A DNA stretch of 64,000 nt from Herbaspirillum sp. LeCh32-8 (GTDB lineage: Bacteria; Pseudomonadota; Gammaproteobacteria; Burkholderiales; Burkholderiaceae_D): positions 869,559-933,558 of the forward strand of contig NZ_JAGIPZ010000001.1 in assembly GCF_017814915.1 (NCBI RefSeq), written 5' to 3'. Position numbers and translations under genes: made by a program. The notes under the pieces are model-generated. The model was given only the letters and a program-made list of their open reading frames with translations. It was not told the DNA's origin and ran no database searches. Within the stretch, counting starts at the first letter, position 1, and each line of letters opens with the position of its first letter. Positions 28,218 through 38,078 of the stretch are shown here, in pieces.

Positions 28218-28424
28218 ATCAAAAGCACCGCCACAAGCCGGAAATTGCACCGAATCAAACCATCGGCGCCTTGTTTTGCACTGCCGCAGGCTTGGCTCCG
28301 ATCTACTGGCGCTGTGACTAGCGGGGCCGGCGCCTCATCAACAAGTCTGAAATAACAGACATAACATTACCAAGATAAATCCTTTTATATCAAGCGTTTG
28401 AAGCTATATAAATATTTATAAAAA

Positions 28425-28470
28425 TATTTTGTCGATATTAATTGACATAAAAATCGGTGCTAATTATGAT
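28425..28470 (+). promoter_or_regulatory. promoter and operator of the amidase operon
   Basis: TTGACA (28442-28447), 17-base spacer, TATGAT (28465-28470): a strong sigma-70 promoter. The operator is TATTTTGTC (28425-28433), 10 bases, GACATAAAA (28444-28452), covering the -35 exactly as at the nitrilase operon. Confidence 0.8.
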
Positions 28471-28690
28471 GTGTTCATGACAAAGGGATGACACGACGAA
28501 TCGCGCCTTGGAGGGGCGTTTTGGTGTCGAAAAGCAAAACTTAGATTACCGTCAGGGCGACAAAAAAAGCATAATTGTCGAACGCTCTCGACTTGCCTCA
28601 GGCACGACCAGATTCACCCGGCTCCGCCCGCGAAAATCAACCCTGTTCCTCGCAGCCGGGTCACTGACATTTCTTCTTCAGGAGACAGCT

Positions 28691-30208
28691 ATGCCAGTAC
28701 CAGCCCCGAACCAGCAACAGATCGCCGAGATCGCCGGCGAACTCGGCATTCACCTGTCCGAGCAGCAGTTGCAAGCTTATCGCCAGCAGTTCGATGCGGT
28801 GGCCCGCACTTACGAGATCCTGGATGCACTACCGGTAACGCTGCCGCCGGTGAAGTATCCGCGCAGCCAGTGGTCCTATCCCGACGCTCACGAAAATCGC
28901 TGGAACGCCTGGTATGTAAAGACCGAGATCAAGGGCGCGCCCAACGGCAAGCTCAAGGGCAAGCGCGTCGCCCTGAAAGACAATATCGCATTGGCGGATG
29001 TGCCGATGATGAACGGCTCCTCCGTCCTGGAAGGCTACGTGCCGGAAATCGATGCTACTGTCGTTACGCGCCTGCTTGACGCCGGCGCCACCATCGCCGG
29101 CAAGGCGCATTGCGAATATTACTGCCTCTCCGGAGGCTCCCACACCGGCGCCAAGGGGCCGGTCCAGAATCCGCTCAAGCCCGGTTATTCGGCAGGCGGA
29201 TCTTCCTCCGGGTCGGCCGCGCTGGTGGCGGCAGGCGAAGTCGACTTCGCACTCGGCGCCGACCAGGGCGGTTCGATCCGCACCCCCTCCTCCTTCTGCG
29301 GTCTGGTCGGGCTCAAGCCCACCTGGGGGCTGGTTCCTTACACCGGCATCATGCCCATTGAATTGACCGTTGACCACGTCGGCCCGATGACGCGCACCGT
29401 CGCCGACAATGCGTTGGTGCTTGAGGCCATCGCCGGCCCCGATGGTCTGGATCCGCGTCAAGGCGCGCTGGCCCAGCCGCAGGCCTACACCGCAGTACTG
29501 GACCGGGGCGCACGCGGGATGCGGGTCGCGGTCGTGACGGAAGGTTTCGGCTGGGAGAACTCCGAGCCGGAAGTTGACCGCAAAGTGCGCGCCGCCGCCG
29601 ATGCCCTGCGCCGCCTGGGCGTCATCGTGGACGAGGTGTCCATCCCCATGCATCGCGCAGGCACTCACATCTGGAGCGCGCTGATCACCGAAGGCTCCAC
29701 CCAACAGATGATGAAGGGCAACTGCTTTGGACACAACTGGAAAGGCTTGTACCTGCCGTCGATGATGCAAGCGCATGCACGCTGGCGAGAACGCGCCGAC
29801 GACCTGTCGGAGACCTTGAAGTTTTCCATGGTGGCGGGCGAATTCATGACCCGCGCCGGCGGCGGTGCTTACTACGCCAAGGCGCAGAACCTGGTGCGGC
29901 CCCTGCGGGCGGCTTATGACAATGTCCTGGCCGATTATGACGTGTTGCTCATGCCCACGCTGCCTATCAAGGCCACGCCGCTACCGCCGGCGGACGCGCC
30001 GCTGTCACTGGTATTCCAGCGAGCCTGGGAAATGATGCCCAATACATCCCCTTTCGACATCACCGGTCATCCGGCCCTGCAGGTGCCATGCGGTGCGGTG
30101 GACGGTCTGCCAATCGGCATGATGCTGGTGGCGCCCCATTTCCAGGAATCCCGTTTGTACCAGCTGGCCGCCGCCTTCGAGCGCGATGCCGACTGGCGCA
30201 CTCGCTGA
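28691..30208 (+). CDS. amidase, Rhodococcus nitrile-pathway type
   Basis: A 505-aa amidase-signature enzyme hydrolysing amides to acid plus ammonia. The Ser-cisSer-Lys triad is K96 (RVALKDN), S171 ([10 protein letters not shown]) and S195 (DQGGSIRTP). These are the same residue numbers as in the Rhodococcus enantioselective amidase, which also shares DVPMMNGS and [16 protein letters not shown] 28691 follows CAGGAGA; the upstream frame extension is leader. First gene of the rightward operon with the amide-type ABC transporter 85 bases downstream. No nitrile hydratase is in the window, so amides are probably imported or formed as a side product. Confidence 0.95.
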   Translation: MPVPAPNQQQIAEIAGELGIHLSEQQLQAYRQQFDAVARTYEILDALPVTLPPVKYPRSQWSYPDAHENRWNAWYVKTEIKGAPNGKLKGKRVALKDNIALADVPMMNGSSVLEGYVPEIDATVVTRLLDAGATIAGKAHCEYYCLSGGSHTGAKGPVQNPLKPGYSAGGSSSGSAALVAAGEVDFALGADQGGSIRTPSSFCGLVGLKPTWGLVPYTGIMPIELTVDHVGPMTRTVADNALVLEAIAGPDGLDPRQGALAQPQAYTAVLDRGARGMRVAVVTEGFGWENSEPEVDRKVRAAADALRRLGVIVDEVSIPMHRAGTHIWSALITEGSTQQMMKGNCFGHNWKGLYLPSMMQAHARWRERADDLSETLKFSMVAGEFMTRAGGGAYYAKAQNLVRPLRAAYDNVLADYDVLLMPTLPIKATPLPPADAPLSLVFQRAWEMMPNTSPFDITGHPALQVPCGAVDGLPIGMMLVAPHFQESRLYQLAAAFERDADWRTR

Positions 30209-30293
30209 ATCGCCTCATCCGGGCCGGGGCGCGAGCCCCGCCGCTAAACAAGCACCACTGTAGTTCCCCACATCCACCAACAGGAGATCCAAC

Positions 30294-31520
30294 GTGAGCT
30301 TCACCCGCAGAAACGCGCTGAAAACACTGGCTGGCGCCGCCGCCCTTGCCGCTACTCCACTGGCCTCGCTGGCCAAGTCCGACGATATCGTCATCGGCAG
30401 CCTGCACGATCTGTCCGGCGGCCTTGATATCCTGGGCAAGCCGATGCAGGACGCCATGCAGCTGGCAGTGCAGGAGATCAACGACGGCGGCGGCCTGTTG
30501 GGCAAGAAAGTCGCCATCGCCACGATGGATCCGCAGTCGAACATGCAACTATATGCGCAATACGCGCAGCAGATGGCGCTCAAGGACAAGGTCACGGCCT
30601 TGTTCGGCGGTATTACCTCCGCTTCGCGCGAAGTCATCCGTCCGGTGATGAAGCGCTTCAATACGCTGTATTTCTACAATACTCAGTATGAAGGCGGCGT
30701 CTGCGATCGCAACACCTTCTGTACCGGACAAACACCTGCCCAGAACGTCGACAAGCTGGTGCCGTACATCACCAAGCGTTGGGGCAAGAAGATCTACGTG
30801 GTAGCCGCCGACTACAACTACGGCCAGATCACCAACGACTGGATCAAGAAGTACGCCGCGCAGACCGGCGCCACCGTGGTAGCCAGCGACTTCTTCCCGC
30901 TCGACGTCAACCAGTTCGGCCCGACCATCCAGAAGATCCAGGCGGCGCAGCCCGACGTGGTGATCTCGGTTCTGGTGGGCGGCGCGCATATGGCGTTCTA
31001 TCGCCAATGGGCCGCCGCAGGGATGAATAAGAAGATTCCCATGGCATCGACCACCTTCAACAACGGCAACGAACATATCGTGTTGTCGCCGGCGGAGTCT
31101 GACGGCATCGTCACTGCCTTCAGTTATTTCGAGTCCATCGATTCGCCCGTCAACAAGGCGTTCGTGGAACGCTGGCACAAGAAGTTCGGCGCCGACTATC
31201 CCTACATCGGCGAGCTTGCCGCAGCCACCTATCAGGGCGTGCATCTGTGGGCCGCCGGGGTGCGCAAAGCCAATTCGGTCGACCGCATGAAGACCATCCA
31301 GGCCCTGGAAAGCGGCATTTCTTTTGATGGACCCAGCGGCAAGGTCACCATCGATCCCGCTACTCACCACTGTACGCTCGACATCCAGATCGCCGAATGC
31401 AAGAACAAGAAATGGAAGATCCTGGAAAGCTTCAAGCAACAGAAGCCGGTCGATACGGCGGCTGTGTGCGACCTGATCAAGCACCCCAATGAGAACAAGC
31501 AATACGTGATCAAGGTGTAA
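30294..31520 (+). CDS. periplasmic binding protein, urea/short-chain-amide type
   Basis: 408 aa. The N-terminus SFTRRNALKTLAGAAALA carries a twin-arginine-like motif, then Peripla_BP_5/6 sequence (IVIGSLHDLSGGLDILG). The C-terminal GPSGKVTIDPATHH matches the UrtA/AmiC/FmdD branch rather than LivJ. GTG 30294 follows CAGGAGA. It delivers substrate to the permeases that follow; the amidase next door suggests an amide. Confidence 0.92.
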   Translation: MSFTRRNALKTLAGAAALAATPLASLAKSDDIVIGSLHDLSGGLDILGKPMQDAMQLAVQEINDGGGLLGKKVAIATMDPQSNMQLYAQYAQQMALKDKVTALFGGITSASREVIRPVMKRFNTLYFYNTQYEGGVCDRNTFCTGQTPAQNVDKLVPYITKRWGKKIYVVAADYNYGQITNDWIKKYAAQTGATVVASDFFPLDVNQFGPTIQKIQAAQPDVVISVLVGGAHMAFYRQWAAAGMNKKIPMASTTFNNGNEHIVLSPAESDGIVTAFSYFESIDSPVNKAFVERWHKKFGADYPYIGELAAATYQGVHLWAAGVRKANSVDRMKTIQALESGISFDGPSGKVTIDPATHHCTLDIQIAECKNKKWKILESFKQQKPVDTAAVCDLIKHPNENKQYVIKV

Positions 31521-31572
31521 GCGCACTCATCCGACCAAGGGATGGGTTGAAGAATGAATCAAGGAGGAATGA

Positions 31573-32439
31573 GTGGATTACGTAGCCGTTGTAAGTCTTG
31601 AGGTGCTCAATGCGGTCGCCGCGCTGCTGCTGGCCAGCATCGGCCTGGCGATCGTATTCGGCATGATGAAGGTCATCAATCTCGCGCATGGCGAATTCAT
31701 CATGATGGGCGGCTACGCCGCTATCGCCGCGTCCCGTTTCGGCGTCAACATCTGGGTCGCGACGCTGGTGATAGCGCCGCTGGTGGTCGGCCTGATCGGT
31801 TTCATCGTCGAGCGCGCCATCATGCGCCACCTGTACGGCCGCATGGTCGACACCATGCTGGCCACCTGGGGGCTCTCGCTGCTGTTTATCGGCATGGTGA
31901 CCACTATCTTCGGCAACACCACGATCGGCTTGTCCTCCCCGTTGGGGGCGATGTCGGTGGGCGCGTATCAGGTCAGCTTGTACACGGTGTTCATCACGGC
32001 GGTGGCGGCCCTCGTGATGGTTGCGCTGTACCTGCTGCTCACCCGCACCAGCTTCGGCCTTGTGGCGCGCGGCGTGATGCAGAACCCGGGCATGGCGGCA
32101 GCGCTTGGGGTCAACCCTGCGCACGTGTATTCGGCGACCTTTTCCCTGGGTGCGGCCCTGGCCGGCCTGGCCGGCGGCGTACTTGCGCCGATCACCGGCG
32201 TGGTGCCCACCATCGGCGTGGCGTATGTAGCCAAATCTTTCATCACTGTTATCGGTGGCGGCGCTTCCATCATCACCGGCGCGCTGACTGCCTCGGGCCT
32301 GTTCGGCGCGGTCAACCAGCTCACCACGTTCGCGACCACGCCGGTCATCGGCGAGGTCGCGCTGCTGCTGGTGGCCATCGTCCTGGTCAGGCTGCTGCCG
32401 CAGGGCATTACCGGTCGTTTTTTCCGAGGACGCATCTGA
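31573..32439 (+). CDS. ABC transporter permease, LivH/UrtB-like
   Basis: 288 aa, about eight helices. IGLAIVFGMMKVINLAHGEF is the family start. GTG 31573 has AAGGAGG at 31561-31567 with ideal spacing; the ATG at 31569 is out of frame. One base separates it from the next permease. Confidence 0.93.
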   Translation: MDYVAVVSLEVLNAVAALLLASIGLAIVFGMMKVINLAHGEFIMMGGYAAIAASRFGVNIWVATLVIAPLVVGLIGFIVERAIMRHLYGRMVDTMLATWGLSLLFIGMVTTIFGNTTIGLSSPLGAMSVGAYQVSLYTVFITAVAALVMVALYLLLTRTSFGLVARGVMQNPGMAAALGVNPAHVYSATFSLGAALAGLAGGVLAPITGVVPTIGVAYVAKSFITVIGGGASIITGALTASGLFGAVNQLTTFATTPVIGEVALLLVAIVLVRLLPQGITGRFFRGRI

Positions 32440-32440
32440 C

Positions 32441-33487
32441 ATGAATAATCGCATTCCCATCATCGCCTGCCTGCTGCTCGGCGTGGCCGCCATCGCCGCC
32501 CTGCCCGTGCTGCTGGAAACCTTCACGCTCATGGAGCTCTCGGTCTACGTGATCATGTCCATCCTGGCCTTGTCGCTGGGCTTCGTCTGGGGCTACGGCG
32601 GTGTCCTTTGCTTCGGCCAAGCCGCGTTCTTCGGCCTGGGTGCCTATGCCTATGCCATCGCCGCCATCAACTTCGGCGAATCCACCGGGGCTTTCCTGGT
32701 CGCCGTGGCCGTTCCTGCGCTGTTCGCGCTGGCGCTGGGCTACTTCATCTTCTTCGGTCGCATCAGCGATGTCTATCTGGGGGTGATCACGCTGACGGTC
32801 ACCCTGATCCTGTTCAATCTGGTCAATTCGACCTCGGGAGAGCAGTATCGGATCGGCGAGGCAGCCATCGGCGGTTTCAACGGCATCCCCTCCATTCCCA
32901 CGTTGAACGTACCGTTGCAGCCGGAGCAGGTGCTGTCACCCGAGGTCTTCTTCATGGTATGCGTGGCGTTCCTGATGGCGTCCTACATTGGTCTGCGGCT
33001 ATTGCTGGCCAGCCATTTCGGCCGGGTGGTGGTCGCGCTGCGCGAGAACGAGACGCGGGTCGACCTGCTCGGCTACGACTCGCGCAAGTACAAGCTGGGG
33101 GCCTTCGCCATCAGCGGCGCGCTCGCAGGCGTGGCCGGTTGCCTCTTCGCCAATTGGGGCGCGTTCACCAGCCCCACCGTCTTCAGCCTGACGCAATCGG
33201 CGCTGGTCATCATCTGGGTGCTGGTGGGCGGCGTGGGTACGCTCCTGGGGCCGATTATCGGTTGCTTCTTCGTGCAATGGCTGACCAGCTACATCGGCGG
33301 GCTCGGCTTCATCAATCCCAACCTCATGTTGGGCGCGGTGCTGATCGGCTTCGTGCTGCTGTTGCCCAAGGGGCTGGTGTCGCTACTGGGCGATGCCGGC
33401 AAGCTGTTCAAGTTTGGCCAGCGCATCAAGCCGGTCGACACCCATACGGCCGAAGCGCGGCCGGCCAGCCAGGGAGCCAGACAATGA
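32441..33487 (+). CDS. ABC transporter permease, LivM/UrtC-like
   Basis: 348 aa, about ten helices. YGGVLCFGQAAFFGLGAYAY and ALRENETRVDLLGYD are the family marks. The stop overlaps the following ATG (ATGA). Confidence 0.93.
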   Translation: MNNRIPIIACLLLGVAAIAALPVLLETFTLMELSVYVIMSILALSLGFVWGYGGVLCFGQAAFFGLGAYAYAIAAINFGESTGAFLVAVAVPALFALALGYFIFFGRISDVYLGVITLTVTLILFNLVNSTSGEQYRIGEAAIGGFNGIPSIPTLNVPLQPEQVLSPEVFFMVCVAFLMASYIGLRLLLASHFGRVVVALRENETRVDLLGYDSRKYKLGAFAISGALAGVAGCLFANWGAFTSPTVFSLTQSALVIIWVLVGGVGTLLGPIIGCFFVQWLTSYIGGLGFINPNLMLGAVLIGFVLLLPKGLVSLLGDAGKLFKFGQRIKPVDTHTAEARPASQGARQ

Positions 33488-34209
33488 GCGCATTGGTGCA
33501 AGCCCAGGGACTGGGCGTGAGCTTCGGCGGCGTGCATGCCGTCCACAACGTCGACTTCACGTTGCGGGCAGGCGAATTGCGTTGCCTGATCGGCCCCAAC
33601 GGCGCCGGCAAGAGCAGCTTCTTCCGCCTGCTGTGCGGTCAGTACAAGCCTACGCGCGGCAGCGTTTCCATCAAGGGCCAGTCGATCGCGGGAATGCAGT
33701 CCTACCAGATCGCCCGACTCGGGCTGGGGATCAAGACTCAAGTGCCAAGCGTGTTTGACGGCCTGTCGGTGGAGGAGAACATCTGGCTGTCGGCGCGTCG
33801 CGTACACCCGGCCCGCGAGGCGCGATCCGCAGTGCGCGAAACCATGGACCTGGTGCGGCTCTCAGCCGTCGCCGGCAAGCAGGTCGGCACCCTTTCGCAC
33901 GGTCAGCGCCAGTGGGTGGAGCTGGGCATCGTCTGCGCCACCCGCCCCGACCTGATCCTGCTCGACGAACCGGCGGCAGGCATGAGCGACGAAGAGGTGC
34001 TGCGCACCGCCGAGCTGATCAAGGCCGCCAACGAGCGTAGCGCATTGATCGTGGTGGAGCACGACATGGAATTCATCCGCATGATCGCCAAGACGGTGAC
34101 GGTCTTCAACCGCGGCAGCGTGCTGATGGAGGATTCGATAGACAACGTGCTGGCCGACCAGCGTGTCAAGGATGTCTATCTGGGCAAAGACCTGGAAATG
34201 AGGGAGTAA
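33484..34209 (+). CDS. ABC transporter ATPase, LivG/UrtD-like
   Basis: 241 aa. Walker A GPNGAGKSSFFRLLCGQ, signature LSHGQRQWVELGI, Walker B LILLDEPAAGMSDEE. ATG 33484 by ATGA coupling; the longer open frame reaching back to 32608 is a shadow of the permease gene. Confidence 0.94.
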   Translation: MSALVQAQGLGVSFGGVHAVHNVDFTLRAGELRCLIGPNGAGKSSFFRLLCGQYKPTRGSVSIKGQSIAGMQSYQIARLGLGIKTQVPSVFDGLSVEENIWLSARRVHPAREARSAVRETMDLVRLSAVAGKQVGTLSHGQRQWVELGIVCATRPDLILLDEPAAGMSDEEVLRTAELIKAANERSALIVVEHDMEFIRMIAKTVTVFNRGSVLMEDSIDNVLADQRVKDVYLGKDLEMRE

Positions 34210-34211
34210 CT

Positions 34212-34898
34212 ATGCTGACCATCAAGGACGTCCAGTCGGGCTATGGCGATATACGCGTGCTGCGCGGAGTCAATCTGCAATTGCGACAGGGCGAGTTCGT
34301 CGGCCTGTGGGGACACAACGGCATGGGAAAGTCGACACTCATGCGCACCCTGCTCGGCTATCTGCCGGCCAAGAGCGGCAGCATCAGCTTCGACGGCCAG
34401 GACATCACCCACCTCGCGACGCACCGGCGCGCCCGCATGGGCATCGGCCTGGTGCCGCAGGGGCGCGCCATCTTTCCGCATCTCAGCGTGCTGGACAACT
34501 TGCGCATGGGCGCCGTCACTACCGGGCGCGAACGCGAGCAGATCGTGGCATCGGTGCTCAAGCATTTTCCGCGGCTCAATCATTATCTCGATCGCGCCGG
34601 CGGCTTGCTCTCGGGCGGCGAACAACAGCTGCTGGCGCTGGCGCGCTGCCTTTGCGCCAAGCCCAAACTGATGCTGCTGGACGAACCCACTGAAGGCATC
34701 CAGCCGTCGATCATCTCGGAGATGGTCGATACGCTGCACGAAATCCGCAAGCAGACGGGGCTCACCTTGTTATTGGTAGAACAAAACCAGGCGTTCATCG
34801 GCAGCCTGGCCGACCGGGTCATGACCATGCAGAAGGGAGTGCTCACCAACGAAAGCAGCACCGGCGATTTCCTGAGAAATACACATGCCTTCTCATGA
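34212..34898 (+). CDS. ABC transporter ATPase, UrtE-like
   Basis: 228 aa. Walker A GHNGMGKSTLMRTLLG, signature LLSGGEQQLLALARCL, Walker B LMLLDEPTEGIQPSII. The TEGIQPSII string is typical of UrtE-type subunits and supports a urea/amide importer. Last gene of the operon. Confidence 0.94.
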   Translation: MLTIKDVQSGYGDIRVLRGVNLQLRQGEFVGLWGHNGMGKSTLMRTLLGYLPAKSGSISFDGQDITHLATHRRARMGIGLVPQGRAIFPHLSVLDNLRMGAVTTGREREQIVASVLKHFPRLNHYLDRAGGLLSGGEQQLLALARCLCAKPKLMLLDEPTEGIQPSIISEMVDTLHEIRKQTGLTLLLVEQNQAFIGSLADRVMTMQKGVLTNESSTGDFLRNTHAFS

Positions 34899-35252
34899 CG
34901 TCGCGACCATGACGCCATGACATCCTGATCCGGCAGCAGACCCGCTGCCATCCATTGCACTGACTGTTCGACCGCCTCAATGGCGGTCGGGGGAGATTGT
35001 TGCCTGAAGATCCTGCAGACCACGTCCTTTCGGTAATCCGTAATCCACGCGCACCGCTCCGGTGTCGCGTTCATCCATCGCAACCATTCATATTGGGACA
35101 GCAGCCCCGGGGCCCCCTTGCGCCAAAAAAAGGCGCTCCACAAGAGCCCGCTTGCGATGACGCGGCGCAAGCCGCATCACCACGGTCGCATTGTCGGCGT
35201 TCTCGCGTTGCGATCTTTGTCGTTCACATCGTTTCACCACAGGGAGAGGTTA
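34899..35252. other. intergenic region before the porin
   Basis: 354 bases. A hairpin GACCGCC/GGCGGTC at about 34970-34988 without a T run may weaken read-through from the ABC operon. No GTC-N10-GAC operator was found here. Confidence 0.45.
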
Positions 35253-36251
35253 ATGAAACTGAAGTCCAAGCATGTTGCTGTATTCACCTTGCTGTGCGCG
35301 GCCGCCGGCGCCGCCAGCGCACAGAGTTCGGTCACCATTTCCGGCTTGCTCAATGTCGGCCTGGCGCGCGGCAACAACGGTCAGACGCAGTTGGATGGTA
35401 CCAGCGCCAACGGCCGTTTCGCCATGAACGACCTGCTGTCCAATTTTGCATTCTCCGGCAAGGAAGATCTGGGCGGCGGCTATTGGGCCGGCTTCCAGTT
35501 GGTGTCCTTCTTCCAGGTCGACAACGGCGCCTTGTTCCAGAACGACAGTTTCTTCAGCTCGCGTTCCGTCTTGCGCGTCGGCGGCGGCTTTGGCGAGGTG
35601 TACATGGGGCGCTCGCTCACACCGGCCAACTTCCAGATCCTGTTCTACGACCCATGGGGCTGGAACGCCAGTTCCGCCCAGGTCGGCTGGCAGATCCAGA
35701 CCGCAAACTATAAGAGCACCTCCTACCTGCGGACCAACAACACCATCGGTTACGTGTCTCCGCAACTGCATGGCTTCACGCTCTCCCTGGCGCACTCCAC
35801 CGGTGAAAACACGCTCTCCAACGATGATGGCGCATCGCTCGATTACAAGAACGGCGCGCTGTCGCTGGGCGTAGGCTACGACCAGAGCAACGGCATGAAC
35901 AACAGCGCGACCAAGGATCACATGGCCGACGTCGTGGCGGCCTATGACTTCGGCTTCATCAAACCGATGGCGACCTTTACCTCATCGAAAGTCAATAACG
36001 TCAACTACCGCTCCTATTCGCTGGCCGCTACCGCGCCGGTGGGTGTGCAGGGAACGTTCAAGGCCGCCTATGGCCGCCTGAATGACTGTGCATGCGTGAC
36101 GGGACAGCGTGCCGCGCTTTCCAAGTTCTCGCTGGGATATCAGCATGACCTGTCCAAACGCACTGCCCTGTTTGCCAACCTGAGCCGTGCCAAGGCGCAG
36201 ACCTTGTCGGCCACCAACACCATCGAGCTGGGTATACAGCACGGTTTTTAA
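35253..36251 (+). CDS. outer-membrane porin, Burkholderia type (Porin_4)
   Basis: 332 aa. Signal peptide MKLKSKHVAVFTLLCAAAGA ending at ASA, then QSSVTISGLLNVGLARG (first strand), alternating beta-strand pattern, and a C-terminal strand ending ELGIQHGF with the terminal Phe needed for outer-membrane insertion. ATG 35253 follows GGGAGAGG. Its place after the amide transporter suggests a diffusion pore for the same substrates. Confidence 0.93.
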   Translation: MKLKSKHVAVFTLLCAAAGAASAQSSVTISGLLNVGLARGNNGQTQLDGTSANGRFAMNDLLSNFAFSGKEDLGGGYWAGFQLVSFFQVDNGALFQNDSFFSSRSVLRVGGGFGEVYMGRSLTPANFQILFYDPWGWNASSAQVGWQIQTANYKSTSYLRTNNTIGYVSPQLHGFTLSLAHSTGENTLSNDDGASLDYKNGALSLGVGYDQSNGMNNSATKDHMADVVAAYDFGFIKPMATFTSSKVNNVNYRSYSLAATAPVGVQGTFKAAYGRLNDCACVTGQRAALSKFSLGYQHDLSKRTALFANLSRAKAQTLSATNTIELGIQHGF

Positions 36252-36260
36252 CGGTAAAAA

Positions 36261-36279
36261 GCCGGCGTCACGCGCCGGC
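36261..36279. terminator. hairpin between porin and TrmB paralogue 2
   Basis: A 7-bp G+C stem (36261-36267 with 36273-36279) preceded by an A run but with no T run on the porin side. Weak terminator, possibly serving the convergent minus-strand gene. Confidence 0.5.
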
Positions 36280-36329
36280 CTCCAATATTGACATCCCTCG
36301 TTCGGGTTCGCGGCCGATCCGGCGCGAAC

Positions 36330-37088
36330 CTATTTTTTACCGGCCGGGGTCTTCGCCGAGATCGCCCAGATGCCTTCGAACATGGCCCGGTTCAGCGATG
36401 CCAGTTCCTGGCTTTCGATCACAAGTCCGTAATTCTCGCGTTTGGAGGAGAGATAGGTGACTTTGTCGTCATGAATGTACATGGTCATGCCCAGGTCGAT
36501 GGAAGGCGGCGCGAAACGCAGTTCGCGCATGTCTTCGGAGGAAGTCGGCCAGACCGTCTCGACGTCGCGTGCCTGCGAGCGCAGTACCCGTAGCACGATA
36601 CCGCGCCTGACCCGTTCGTCGATGATGGCCGCCATGGCGTCGCGTCCCGGCGCCTCGTTGAGTTCGTGCATGGACAAGATGCCGAGCAAGGGGCCGTTAT
36701 GGCATTCCAGCGTGCCCCGCAAGGCTTTCAGGATGCCCTCCTTGCCTTCGTAGAAATGAATGCGCGGCTTCAGTTCCGATGTATTGAACATCGACTTCAG
36801 CTGAGGCACCACGTCGTCGAGCAGAGCGCGGCTGCGTTGCCACTGCTCGATCAACACCGCGGGATCCTCGGCCACGACGTGCATCACCCCGTTGTCCTTG
36901 GCCAGCTGGGACACCAGGCCGCGATTTTCCAGTTTGGCAAGCAAGGCATAACCGTTGGTACGGGACACGCCGGCACGTTCGGCAATCGCCGTCACGGGCG
37001 CGGATCCGCAATGCAGCACCGCCAGGTAGAACCGTGTCTCCTTGGCGTCGAGCCCCAACTCTTCCAACTGTGATTCGATCTTGGACAT
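36330..37088 (-). CDS. TrmB-type transcriptional regulator, paralogue 2
   Basis: 252 aa, same architecture as the gene at 26192-26974: LGLDAKETRFYLAVLHCGSA, PVTAIAERAGVSRTNGYALL (winged helix), then IHFYEGKEGILKALRGTLEC, GILSMHEL and LGMTMYIHDDKVTYLSSKR. ATG 37088; no good ribosome site. The upstream extension to 37169 is not needed. It and paralogue 1 lie about 10 kb apart within the catabolic genes, suggesting duplication with different inducers. Confidence 0.88.
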   Translation of the reverse strand: MSKIESQLEELGLDAKETRFYLAVLHCGSAPVTAIAERAGVSRTNGYALLAKLENRGLVSQLAKDNGVMHVVAEDPAVLIEQWQRSRALLDDVVPQLKSMFNTSELKPRIHFYEGKEGILKALRGTLECHNGPLLGILSMHELNEAPGRDAMAAIIDERVRRGIVLRVLRSQARDVETVWPTSSEDMRELRFAPPSIDLGMTMYIHDDKVTYLSSKRENYGLVIESQELASLNRAMFEGIWAISAKTPAGKK

Positions 37089-37264
37089 GATGTGCGCGCT
37101 TGCAAAAAAGTAAGGACTCGTATTATGCCAACTAAGCTGCTTGCCAAGAAGCCCGTCGCACATTGTCATGAGTTGTATCGCGCCGGGAAATTGTTTTACC
37201 CAAAATCAAACTGGAGCATGGAATTTCCCAATTACAACGTGGAGTTTTAGTCTAATATAGCTGT

Positions 37265-37279
37265 TCCCGAAATTCGGGA
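37265..37279. promoter_or_regulatory. 7-bp palindrome before the response regulator
   Basis: TCCCGAA-A-TTCGGGA in the intergenic region between the TrmB paralogue and the response regulator gene. It could be an operator; the protein is unknown. It does not resemble the GTC-N10-GAC sites. Confidence 0.4.
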
Positions 37280-37367
37280 GGGAACCTGCAGCACCCCCCT
37301 TCTTTCAAGTCCGCACCATGCCAAGTGCTGCGGCAAAGTGGCCATAACACCGACCGATAGTCAGCCA

Positions 37368-38078
37368 ATGAACATCGCATGTTATATCCGCAATTCCAAC
37401 GTCTACGACCAGGTCAGAAATGCGCTGGCCCGGGTCGGCTATCTGTCGACGCAGTTCGATGCAGAAACTTCTTTGCTGCGCACCCTCAAGCGCAAGACCT
37501 TCGACTTCGTCATCATCGACCTTTCAAGCGCTGAAAGCGAAGACAGCATTTTTTCATGGCTGAGCCTGCGCAGCGGCGACCCTATCCCGACCTTGATCCT
37601 GTCTGCAGCGCGCGGTGGCGATATCGCCGCCCGCGCCCTGGATAACGGCGCCGACGATTTCCTGCAGCGCCCTTTTGAGCCGGTGGAACTGGTCGCGCGC
37701 ATCAACGCGGTGATGCGCCGCTGTGCGCCGAAAAATAATCGGCGCGTGATCGAGTACGCCGGATTCCAGCTGCAGCGCGACACCGCGAAGTTCAGTTACC
37801 AGGGCGCCTCCATCTCGCTCACGCCGCGCGAGTTCAGCATGGCTTGGTTGTTTTTCTCTTCTCCCGGGGTCTATATCTCACGCGAAACACTGGGTTCGGT
37901 GATCTGGAGCACCGACAGCGAGATCGCCGGCCGCACTATCGAGCAGCACGTCTACAAGCTGCGCAAGAAACTGCAAATCGACAACCGCAATGTGGTCGTT
38001 ATCCGCACGGCTTACAGCCAGGGTTACCGGCTCGACCCGGTCGACCATGAAAGCGCGCCGTCGCCTGCACTTGATTAA
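37368..38078 (+). CDS. atypical OmpR-family response regulator
   Basis: 236 aa. The receiver keeps the central Asp (D51, FVIIDLSS) and Ser79 but lacks the N-terminal acidic pair (MNIACYIRNSN instead of xxVVDDD) and has Arg101 in place of the conserved Lys (QRPFEP). The C-terminal winged helix is normal (SLTPREFSMAWLFFSS, GRTIEQHVYKLRKKL, IRTAYSQGYRL). This suggests phosphorylation-independent control. ATG 37368 is used; a GTG at 37338 is in frame. No kinase is adjacent. HrpG regulators of plant pathogens are also OmpR-type, but that identity is only a guess. Confidence 0.82.
   Translation: MNIACYIRNSNVYDQVRNALARVGYLSTQFDAETSLLRTLKRKTFDFVIIDLSSAESEDSIFSWLSLRSGDPIPTLILSAARGGDIAARALDNGADDFLQRPFEPVELVARINAVMRRCAPKNNRRVIEYAGFQLQRDTAKFSYQGASISLTPREFSMAWLFFSSPGVYISRETLGSVIWSTDSEIAGRTIEQHVYKLRKKLQIDNRNVVVIRTAYSQGYRLDPVDHESAPSPALD

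Larger units (their letters stand above)
28094..28690. other. divergent control region, aldoxime dehydratase / amidase
   Basis: 597 bases without a gene. It holds two operator-promoter units (28174-28217 leftward, 28425-28470 rightward). The part 28330-28470 is strongly AT-rich. The amidase leader from about 28477 to 28690 has an open frame but no recognisable protein. Confidence 0.6.

Noticed and set aside
37281-37309. GGAACC before the response regulator as an hrp box
   Set aside because: No CCAC-like element 15 or 16 bases downstream.
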